Positions 44,149 through 50,199 of a stretch of DNA of 64,000 nt are shown here, piece after piece. Location of the stretch: contig JBFWSG010000004.1 in NCBI GenBank assembly GCA_050248495.1, forward strand, positions 1-64,000, in the 5' to 3' direction. Positions within the stretch are counted from its first letter, which is position 1. The number at the start of each line of letters is the position of its first letter. A program made the position numbers and the translations under genes. This stretch comes from DASYDU01 sp050248495 (GTDB lineage Bacteria > Planctomycetota > Planctomycetia > Pirellulales > Lacipirellulaceae). The notes under the pieces were generated by a model. It did no database searches. It worked only from the letters and a program-made list of their open reading frames with translations, and was not told the DNA's origin.

Positions 44149-44747
44149 GAACTTCCTTACACGCGGCGCAACAAAACGGCCCGACCTGAACGGCTGGGCC
44201 ATGATCGTTTCCATCTTTCCTGGTTTGACATCCCGATCATCCTGACAGTCCATTTAATCGGGTCGCTAATGCAACTATATCCAACCAAACGGCCGAAAGC
44301 AAAAGACTGGTCATGCCCCCCAGAAGTGCCGTCAAATTGATGAAAACACCGAGAAATACGCGGCCGGCGCCCGCGCGGATAGCTTTCAAAGCTTTGAAAG
44401 CTATCCGCGCGCACACGATCTGTCAACGGATGGCGGGTGCCAGAGGTCAAAATGAGGGCGCCAACTCCGTTGTAAATCACGAGCTCGGCCGCTATGATGA
44501 CGCCCGTAGAACGAAACGCTGGCCTCTGGGGTGTTGCACTCGCCACCCCAGGGGCCAACTTCGTTTTTCGACATTGACGAAAATGCGATAGCACTGTTAG
44601 ACTGTTCACGTTGTAGGAGTCCTGTCCGAACGGATTCGAGCGTTTCGTTCTACAAGCCTCTCGCTCAGCCGCCTCTGGCTCGCACTCCTGGTATTTGTTT
44701 CCGCGCACCCGGTGCGCGCTGACATCCTTTTTAAAGGAGTGCATGTC
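44149..44747. other. Intergenic region between HicBA and HNH gene
   Basis: 599 bp divergent region. Besides the palindrome at 44372-44411 it holds a possible plus-strand promoter (TTGACG, 17 bp, TTAGAC near 44572-44600) and two similar blocks containing GCCAACT preceded by GGTG (near 44435 and 44526) whose meaning is unclear. Base composition is lower in GC than the core genes. Confidence 0.45.
44372..44411. repeat. 40-nt perfect palindrome
   Basis: The sequence is its own reverse complement over 40 nt, centred on AAAGCTTT, with left half CGCGCGGATAGCTTTCAAAG. No spacer is present, so it can be a cruciform or a two-fold protein-binding site. Confidence 0.95.
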
Positions 44748-45044
44748 ATGTATTGCAATTGGACGCATGAGGAACGGTCTGCTGTGTGGTTCAAGGGTCG
44801 CGCTGTCCCCGGCGTCGATGGCGACAAGTGGCGTCTCGACGTTTGCGGAGCTTGGATCGGCTGGCAGTTCTACGGCAACCGCAACTCGCAGTATGGATGG
44901 GAAGTGGACCACATTGATCCACGCGGCGGCGACGGGCTTCACAATCTTCAGCCGCTCCAATGGGAAAACAACGTAGCCAAAGGCGACGGACACTTGGCAT
45001 GCGTTGTTACGGCATCGGGCGTGGAGAACGTTGCCGTTCGTTAG
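44748..45044 (+). CDS. HNH endonuclease-like protein
   Basis: 98 residues from ATG 44748, set by AAAGGAG eight bases upstream. It starts MYCNWTHEERSAVWFKGRAV. The C-terminal half has the HNH core WEVDHIDPRGGDGLHNLQPL and ENNVAKGDG: the HID, the N of NLQPL and the final N/K positions correspond to the HNH metal-binding motif. The zinc-binding cysteine pairs common in HNH proteins are absent. Such short nucleases are frequent in mobile or defence contexts. Confidence 0.75.
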   Translation: MYCNWTHEERSAVWFKGRAVPGVDGDKWRLDVCGAWIGWQFYGNRNSQYGWEVDHIDPRGGDGLHNLQPLQWENNVAKGDGHLACVVTASGVENVAVR

Positions 45045-45252
45045 TCCTTTCCCGCGTTCCCTCCGGATGACAGAGCGCGCTCGTGGCTAGATCGAAGTCC
45101 GCGCGCACAAACACTCTGTCGTCCTCTGGGACGGCATCCATAATCCGGCGGATGCACTCACAGAGTGCGTCCGCCTCTTCGTTTCCAAGGGTCAACGGGT
45201 AGTCCTGCTGCCGAACGCTTTCAAGCAGCAATCGGATTGTCGCGTTATTCAA
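45007..45252 (-). CDS. Small hypothetical protein
   Basis: 81 codons from TTG 45252, preceded by AAGGAG at a good distance, which is the main support. Sequence NNATIRLLLESVRQQDYPL, ECIRRIMDAVPEDDRVFVRADFDLAT. No family known. Its last 38 bp overlap the convergent HNH gene. Confidence 0.5.
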   Translation of the reverse strand: MNNATIRLLLESVRQQDYPLTLGNEEADALCECIRRIMDAVPEDDRVFVRADFDLATSALCHPEGTRERTNERQRSPRPMP

Positions 45253-45412
45253 TGGTGCTCCTTAGCCATCCAGCGCGGTCGCCCGGAATGCCAGGCGAAG
45301 GGGGCGGGATGGTCGCAGGGCCGCAGAATCGCGGCAAGACCGCAGAGACGCACTCGGCGTGCCGGCGGCGACATTGTGGTAAGCTGGGCGAAATTCCGCC
45401 GGGGGTCCGACT

Positions 45413-45467
45413 CGCACACTTACATCCAGCACCACCTCGCTTTGGGTGGTGCTGGATTAAGTGTGCG
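45413..45467. repeat. Long hairpin: abutted inward- and outward-facing element ends
   Basis: A 24-nt arm (45413-45436) pairs with a 23-nt arm (45445-45467) with a single bulged C, around the 8-nt spacer TCGCTTTG. The right arm is the left end of the 45445-49511 segment. The left arm is a copy of its right end. So it is either two element ends facing each other across an 8-bp spacer or a strong hairpin terminator. Confidence 0.85.
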
Positions 45468-45472
45468 GGGAT

Positions 45473-46117
45473 TTACGCGTGCCGATAGCGTAGGTCGGGT
45501 ATTCGGACGCCATAGCCAGCGCAGACATCGCACTCAGCTTCTATGCGCCCGAACTTATGGCCAGTGCCCTTGCATATCTGGCATTTGGGATAGTGGGACA
45601 ATTCACCGGGAAGCTCGCCGGTGCCACCACACTTGCTGCAAATAGCTTCTATGCGATTCCATTTCAGACCAGAGCCTTTACACAGAGGGCATCTCATGGG
45701 CGGAATCGAATCTGCCGGATCGTTGCTTCCCGTTTTGCCTTCACGCACCATTCTTCGGTGAAGCATGAAATCGGCGATGGTTGCTGGTGTAAATCGCGGG
45801 ATTTTAGGGAGGGCGGTAGACTTCACTACTGTGGTAATGGTCGCTGGCGATGGCGAAGCTGTAACTCCGTGAAATGTTTCCAGAAGTCCCCGCAATTTCG
45901 GAAGATTGACAACGACAATGATCGTCAGCCCAAGTAGGCAAAGTCCGGTTCGTACGATGTCATGGCTAAGAATCGTTGCGACAGCGTTGAACGCCATCCC
46001 CCAATTCCGGATGTCATCCGGCAGGCCACCCAAGCCAATAATACCAATTACAGTACCTAGCACGTTCCCTACTCGGCGCACGTTGCGCCACGGTGGTACG
46101 TTCCAATCGACAGCCAT
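45473..46117 (-). CDS. Membrane protein with DnaJ-type CxxCxGxG zinc motifs (passenger)
   Basis: 214 residues; AGGAG six bases before ATG 46117. Two hydrophobic spans lie at about residues 17-35 (GNVLGTVIGIIGLGGLP) and 55-72 (TGLCLLGLTIIVVVNLP). The C-terminal 75 residues carry four zinc half-sites in DnaJ style: CPLCKGSG, CSKCGGTG, CQICKGTG and CDVCAGYG. There is no J domain, so it is a membrane-tethered zinc-binding module and not DnaJ. The stop is 6 bp from the left inverted repeat. Function unknown. Confidence 0.75.
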   Translation of the reverse strand: MAVDWNVPPWRNVRRVGNVLGTVIGIIGLGGLPDDIRNWGMAFNAVATILSHDIVRTGLCLLGLTIIVVVNLPKLRGLLETFHGVTASPSPATITTVVKSTALPKIPRFTPATIADFMLHRRMVREGKTGSNDPADSIPPMRCPLCKGSGLKWNRIEAICSKCGGTGELPGELSHYPKCQICKGTGHKFGRIEAECDVCAGYGVRIPDLRYRHA

Positions 46118-46200
46118 GCCATGCTCCTACGACTTGACGCGCGCAGCCGTAGGCCATACCATGCAATCACCTAGATTGTGCATGGCCTACGTGGTCATTC

Positions 46201-46230
46201 AAAAGCTGACGGCTCCACCCGTCAGCTTTT
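46201..46230. terminator. Bidirectional terminator between passenger and transposase
   Basis: AAAAGCTGACGG (46201-46212) pairs perfectly with CCGTCAGCTTTT (46219-46230) and runs into TTTTTT on the plus strand. It separates the transposase stop from the passenger gene start on the minus strand. Confidence 0.85.
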
Positions 46231-46286
46231 TTGTTGCGTGAATTATATCGACTCTCTGCACAAAGCTACAGTGGCGGGGGCACCAC

Positions 46287-47246
46287 CTAGTCCGCCATCA
46301 CATTCTCAATCATTTCTCGCACCGACCACACCTTTGTTGCAACGCCGTGGGCAACGGCCGGCGTCAGCCCTTTCAATGTCTTGTGTTGACGGCAATAGTT
46401 GTAATGACAGAAGTACACGGCCAGCGCGGCACGGTGGTTGTTCCACTTCTTTGAGAAGCAGTAGGTCAAGCGGCCCATGCGCTTCATGTGGGTGCGGATG
46501 CTGCCGTTCATTCGCTCAACGTGCGAGGTGCATATCTGATCTTGTTGGAATGGCGTGCCGTGCATCGGGGTCCGGCTGGCCCCTATTATCCGAGCCGGTG
46601 AGTACCGGCGCTGGTCCTCGTAGACATTGACGCCGTATATCTTTTGCATCACGCCGTGGTCGACGCGGTGTCCAAGCTGCTTTTTGATTTCGCTTGGATA
46701 GCTCCGCCAGCCGTCGCTACTAACGTGGAAGTGACCGAACGTGGCCCGGTCCAGTTTGGCGATGAACTGCTCGGTGTGCTGCTGGCTGCGGCGGCCCATG
46801 TGCCAAGTAATGAGCAGCTTTGATTGGCGGTCGATGGCGGTGTAGCAATAGCTGTCGCCGCAGCCGCCAACCATCTTCTGCGCTTTTGTGGTCGCGTTTT
46901 TTGCTAAAATAAATTGCCAAATTTCGTCCACCTGGGTGTCGCTGACAAACACGTCCTTAATGTGTTCGGCCATGTACTTTTCGCAGTGCTCGCCGAGCAT
47001 CGTGAGCAGCGAGAGGATCGTCATTAAGTCGGTGCCGGTGAAGCGGGCGGTGGCGCGAACATTCATGCCCTCGCACAGCAGCTCGACGATCTTGGCGGCT
47101 TGCTCAACGCCGATCCGCATGCCGCCCAGCATGGCGGTGGATTCGGTCCAGGACGCGCCGCAGCTCTTGCAGCGGTAGCGGGTGGCCCCGGCCTTAGTTT
47201 TCCCATTCGTGCGGCGGTTCTCATGCTGACAGACGGCGGCAATCAT
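46287..47246 (-). CDS. IS1-family DDE transposase
   Basis: 319 residues in one frame; GGAAG lies eight bases before ATG 47246. An N-terminal zinc finger (CQHENRRTNGKTKAGATRYRCKSCGASW) is followed by a helix-turn-helix (NVRATARFTGTDLMTILSLL). The catalytic core has the first Asp in VDEIWQFI, second in SSDGWRSYP, and Glu in SHVERMNGSIRTHMKRMGRLTYCFSKKW, the IS1 pattern. Classical IS1 makes its transposase by frameshifting; here it is a single continuous gene. All catalytic residues appear intact, so it may be active. Confidence 0.9.
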   Translation of the reverse strand: MIAAVCQHENRRTNGKTKAGATRYRCKSCGASWTESTAMLGGMRIGVEQAAKIVELLCEGMNVRATARFTGTDLMTILSLLTMLGEHCEKYMAEHIKDVFVSDTQVDEIWQFILAKNATTKAQKMVGGCGDSYCYTAIDRQSKLLITWHMGRRSQQHTEQFIAKLDRATFGHFHVSSDGWRSYPSEIKKQLGHRVDHGVMQKIYGVNVYEDQRRYSPARIIGASRTPMHGTPFQQDQICTSHVERMNGSIRTHMKRMGRLTYCFSKKWNNHRAALAVYFCHYNYCRQHKTLKGLTPAVAHGVATKVWSVREMIENVMAD

Positions 47247-47326
47247 TGCGAAACTTCCCCGTTCTTAGGGCCTTCGCTATGATTCAGTTCTCTAGGCTGG
47301 AATCTGGCGAAAGCCGGTTCTAGTTG

Positions 47327-47356
47327 CCCCCGGTCGCGTGCCAACGCTTCCGGGGG
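47327..47356 (+). terminator. CCCCCGG/CCGGGGG hairpin
   Basis: A perfect 7-bp GC stem (47327-47333 with 47350-47356) is followed by TTTACTTTT. It sits between the transposase start and the divergent regulator's promoter and may insulate them. Confidence 0.5.
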
Positions 47357-47380
47357 TTTACTTTTGCCTACATTTATTCT

Positions 47381-47435
47381 ACCCATAATTAATCGGCATT
47401 GCAAGGGTTGACGCAAGATTATTTATGGGTATATT
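47381..47435 (+). promoter_or_regulatory. Promoter and dyad operator of the RHH gene
   Basis: TTGACG (47408-47413), 16 bp, TATATT (47430-47435) form a good sigma-70-type promoter. Inverted arms ACCCATAATTAAT (47381-47393) and ATTATTTATGGGT (47418-47430; 12 of 13 paired) bracket the -35 box and overlap the -10 box. Transcription would start at or next to the ATG at 47442, so the message is probably leaderless. Confidence 0.7.
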
Positions 47436-47441
47436 TATGGC

Positions 47442-47621
47442 ATGGAAAACAAACGAGGCAGGCCGCCTAAGGCCCCAGAAGACCGCAGGACTGAGGACAT
47501 CAAAATCCCACTGAGCGAAGCGGAGAAGCAGCAGATTCAATCTGCGGCCGAATCCGACGACGCCAAGCCCGTTACATGGGCCAGGAACGTGCTCTTGAGG
47601 GCCGCCAAGAGGCGGCTGTGA
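47442..47621 (+). CDS. Ribbon-helix-helix-like small regulator
   Basis: 59 residues. MENKRGRPPKAPEDRRTED is an AT-hook-like basic start, followed by a beta strand IKIPLSEAEKQ and two helices (QIQSAAESD, WARNVLLRAAKRRL), the layout of RHH regulators and of plasmid-mobilisation accessory proteins. It starts just downstream of a consensus promoter with an overlapping dyad, so it probably represses itself and perhaps the divergent transposase. No ribosome site is present, consistent with a leaderless message. Confidence 0.7.
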   Translation: MENKRGRPPKAPEDRRTEDIKIPLSEAEKQQIQSAAESDDAKPVTWARNVLLRAAKRRL

Positions 47622-47623
47622 GC

Positions 47624-47722
47624 GGAGAGCAGGGGTTACGATCCCAGCCGCGAAAAGTTTGCACGGCCCCCTTCGGCGGGTTATAAACCACGCTACGCCA
47701 GCCAAGACGCGGGCCGCTCTCC
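47624..47722 (-). other. Degenerate tRNA-like sequence 2
   Basis: Read on the minus strand, the ends GGAGAGC (47722-47716) and GCTCTCC (47630-47624) pair perfectly over 7 bp like an acceptor stem, and the segment is 99 nt. The internal arms do not form a standard cloverleaf and the T-loop is ATCGTAA in place of TTCRANY. The first 18 nt are identical to sequence 1 at 43441-43424. Confidence 0.35.
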
Positions 47723-47947
47723 GATAGAGAACGGTCTGTTGAGGCTTAGAATGTGGCGAACATGTTTCTAAGACACCTACGCTACTGCTTGGTTCGCGGC
47801 TGGTTATTGATGCACCCAGAGCGATGCGCCAGAGGCCGTTATGGACGATTGATAAGGCGCACCCGAAGATACAGGCAAAGTAGGATGACTACGGTCGATG
47901 CAGCGATCAATCCAAGTAAAAGTTTACCCGACCACTGGAGCGAATCG

Positions 47948-49384
47948 ATGTCCGACATCACGTCGGTAAACGAGCAAATCGCTGCATTGACGCAACGATT
48001 AGCCAATGTGAATGAGTCGGCAAATGCGTATGCGACTGCCGGACACGTGTTCGCCGCGGCCATAGCGCTCTTCACGGCCGCAGTATTCTTTACATCGTAT
48101 TTGGGGGCAAGTAAAACGCGGCAGGTTAAGAAAATCAGCGACGAACTTGCAACTGCTAGGGAAGCGCAGCTGAGTTTGATTCTTGCTGACAAAGACGCCA
48201 AGATCGGTGCAGCTAACGCGACGGCAGCTACAGCGAATGCCGAAGCAGCCAAGGCAAACGAGGGCCTCGCAAAGGCAGGCCTCGATATTGAGGACCGCAA
48301 GAATGAGAACCTGAAATTGGAGTCGCAGGTTACCACTCTCCGAACAGCGGCCGCCAAAGCTGATGCAGCACTTGAGGAAACCCGAATTAAGGCGGCAGAA
48401 GCGCTTGAGGGTCTCGCGGAAACCGGGGAATGGCAGCGAATACAAGAAATGATTCGCTCGGAGATCGAAGAAGAGCTGACCCCGCGAGGCGTTAACATAG
48501 AGTTGGCTAGTGCCAACATTCTAAAAGAGTTTCGCGGGACGAAATTCTTCGTGACAACGCCAACAGAAGTAGAGCCGATAAGGCTGGGTAAGGGAATTGA
48601 AGATTTGCTGTTAGAGTCAGGGTGGGAGCGTGTCGCGCCACTCTCGGCGATTGTCGAATCCGAAGAGTTTGAATTCGATAACAACGTGACATTCAAGTCA
48701 AACTTTCGATCCGAGGAAGAATTAAAACCGGCAGTATATGCACTTGCCATCGTCCTGCAAAAAGAGCGAATTGACTGTTTCCATTTCATCGACACTTCTC
48801 CCAAGAGAGGGCAACCGCCAATTCCTAAAGGTGCCATTAGCATCGTCGTGGGACCAAAGCGCACAACGTACTCCAGGCAATTGACCGACAGGGCGGACTC
48901 ACCTCGGTGGGATGCTCGGCAGAAAGCGATGGTAGAGCTTGAGGGCCGCCGCGAAACAAAAGCACCACCAGATGCCTCCCTGCTCGGCCCCATGTCTGAA
49001 AATGCGTGGCGCGTCTTTGCAGAATGCGCGCCAACTTCAGGAGACGCAGTGTTAGTTGGAAATTCAATGAACGATCCGGCGGATGAATGGGTCGTCGGCG
49101 TCCGCGATGGATTGTTGGTGGCCGGATGGACCGTGGTATCGACCGTGCTATTCGACGAACAGCGTATGCTCGGCATTGAGCGCAACGCCGTAATTCTTCG
49201 TAAGAACGCGCCAGCAGCACGCAGGCAACAGGCGGAGAAATTGCACAAGGCGCTCTCTGATGCCGGGTTCCAGCCAGTTTTTGTGGAGACAGAATCGCCG
49301 CCGAAAGGATTCGCGGTGTGCGTGTTAATTGGCGGTCCCGGAGATGGCGCGCAGGGCGACACTGGCCCGGCCAAACCGGAGTAG
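47948..49384 (+). CDS. Membrane coiled-coil protein with duplicated C-terminal domain (passenger)
   Basis: 478 residues from ATG 47948 (GGAG seven bases upstream; the upstream extension is unsupported). One span at about residues 27-52 (ATAGHVFAAAIALFTAAVFFTSYL), then a coiled coil to about 165 rich in Ala/Glu/Lys (ATANAEAAKANEGLAKAGLD). Two related domains follow, the first about residues 190-305 (FFVTTPTEVEPIRLGKGIEDLLLESGWERV) and the second about 365-465 (VLVGNSMNDPADEWVVGVRDGLLVAGWTVV). Each ends in a similar strand (AISIVVGPK, AVCVLIGGP). No known family. Third codon positions are less GC-rich than in the core genes. Confidence 0.72.
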   Translation: MSDITSVNEQIAALTQRLANVNESANAYATAGHVFAAAIALFTAAVFFTSYLGASKTRQVKKISDELATAREAQLSLILADKDAKIGAANATAATANAEAAKANEGLAKAGLDIEDRKNENLKLESQVTTLRTAAAKADAALEETRIKAAEALEGLAETGEWQRIQEMIRSEIEEELTPRGVNIELASANILKEFRGTKFFVTTPTEVEPIRLGKGIEDLLLESGWERVAPLSAIVESEEFEFDNNVTFKSNFRSEEELKPAVYALAIVLQKERIDCFHFIDTSPKRGQPPIPKGAISIVVGPKRTTYSRQLTDRADSPRWDARQKAMVELEGRRETKAPPDASLLGPMSENAWRVFAECAPTSGDAVLVGNSMNDPADEWVVGVRDGLLVAGWTVVSTVLFDEQRMLGIERNAVILRKNAPAARRQQAEKLHKALSDAGFQPVFVETESPPKGFAVCVLIGGPGDGAQGDTGPAKPE

Positions 49385-49738
49385 AAAGTGTTAATCACGG
49401 CGCACCCCCTGCGGAGTCGCCGCTTTTCGGACTCGCGGAACGCACCCACGACCGGACAAGGCGCCTCACTGCTGCCGGGGGACCGACTCGCACACTTAAT
49501 CCAGCACCACCGCCCTTTGGCACACCCGTTGCATCTAATCCGTCGTCGCCTGAACGATCAGGCACCAAGCGTTCGGAACAAACGCTCGGGGCCGAACAGA
49601 GAAGAGGCATTTTGTCTGGGGTCGGTCGGCGAAGAGGCAAATCTGCCGTGTTCGGATCTGCATATCAGGAAAGAAGTTAGCGAGATCTGCCCACCTCCCA
49701 CAGAAACTCGCAAACCAGGCGCATTTCCGACACGTCAC

Positions 49739-49790
49739 GGGCGAGTCGCGGTCTTCCGAGAGGCTAGACCACGACTCGCCCATCTTTTTT
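49739..49790 (+). terminator. Strong rho-independent terminator
   Basis: A 16-bp stem with one mismatch (GGGCGAGTCGCGGTCT at 49739-49754 with 49766-49781), an 11-nt loop, then ATCTTTTTT. Confidence 0.85.
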
Positions 49791-49940
49791 GACTGTTGCA
49801 AAATCGTACATGTGTATTTTTCCAATACACTTTTCTGGGACACTTCGTCACCCACCTGCCAGTCGACAAATCACGTCCGCAGAATTTTTCCAAGATTTTC
49901 TCGGCCGCCAATTCGCGGAATCGCTCGACCCGCAAATCCA

Positions 49941-50019
49941 CGACTGCTCAACTGTGTGTCCCCCGGTTGAGCAGTCGCAAAAAGCCGGCAAAAAGTGGTA
50001 GCCGCCCGTTGAACAGTCG
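49941..50019. repeat. GTTGAGCAGTCG repeats
   Basis: CGACTGCTCAAC (49941-49952) and GTTGAGCAGTCG (49966-49977) are a perfect 12-bp dyad. A third copy with one change (GTTGAACAGTCG, 50008-50019) is followed by CCCCC and eight T. Confidence 0.8.
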
Positions 50020-50115
50020 CCCCCTTTTTTTCCGACACCTCGCACCGCCTGCGGACGTTAGAACGTGGGGCAGCCAAATCCGCGCGGTCGATCATAATCA
50101 AGCAATGAGGATCTC

Positions 50116-50177
50116 ACCGCTAATCCGCGCTAATGGACGCTAATTTCCATTAGCGCTCCTTAGCGACAATTAGCGGT
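50116..50177. repeat. Inverted repeat of CGCTAAT heptamers
   Basis: Outer arms ACCGCTAAT (50116-50124) and ATTAGCGGT (50169-50177) and inner arms GCGCTAATGGA (50127-50137) and TCCATTAGCGC (50146-50156) are all perfect, with further CGCTAAT/TTAGCG units between them. It ends 22 bp before the PSD1-protein start. Confidence 0.9.
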
Positions 50178-50199
50178 TTGCTTTACCGGGACCAAGGCT

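Larger units (their letters stand above)
45445..49511. mobile_element. IS1-family element with passenger genes, bounded by 23-bp inverted repeats
   Basis: Positions 45445-45467 and 49489-49511 are exact inverted copies (23/23), beginning GGTGGTGCTG, close to the GGTGATGCTG start of IS1 ends. Inside are an IS1-family transposase and three other genes, one ending only 6 bp from the left repeat. The 8 bp outside each end (TCGCTTTG and GCCCTTTG) agree at six positions, as a decayed target duplication could; IS1 makes 8-9 bp duplications. At 4067 bp it is far longer than simple IS1 elements, so it would be a passenger-carrying form. The boundary call is an inference. Confidence 0.6.
49385..50199. 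other. Intergenic region right of the mobile segment
   Basis: 815 bp without a convincing gene. It contains the right 23-bp end (49489-49511), a strong terminator (49739-49790), three related GTTGAGCAGTCG units (49941-50019) and the CGCTAAT palindrome (50116-50177). Frames of 60-130 codons on both strands have no domain or start support. Confidence 0.5.

Noticed and set aside
44157..44993. 278-codon minus-strand frame over the HNH gene
   Set aside because: It covers the palindrome and the HNH gene antisense and shows no domain; the HNH frame has a ribosome site and the HNH motif.
45413..45467. Integron attC site
   Set aside because: The long hairpin lacks the RYYYAAC/GTTRRRY attC core sites, and no integron integrase is present.
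46276..46287. GCACCACC next to the transposase stop as the element's own right end
   Set aside because: Its orientation would bound DNA to its left, not the transposase, and no matching partner was found upstream of the transposase; the 23-bp repeats fit better.
47839..49449. 536-codon minus-strand Ser/Ala-rich frame
   Set aside because: The plus-strand frame over the same DNA has a membrane span, a coiled coil and a duplicated domain. The minus frame has only Ser/Ala runs mirroring those codons and no recognisable domain.
49388..49792. 134-codon plus-strand frame across the right end of the mobile segment
   Set aside because: It runs through the inverted repeat and the terminator stem, has no domain and biased His/Arg/Pro content; probably chance.
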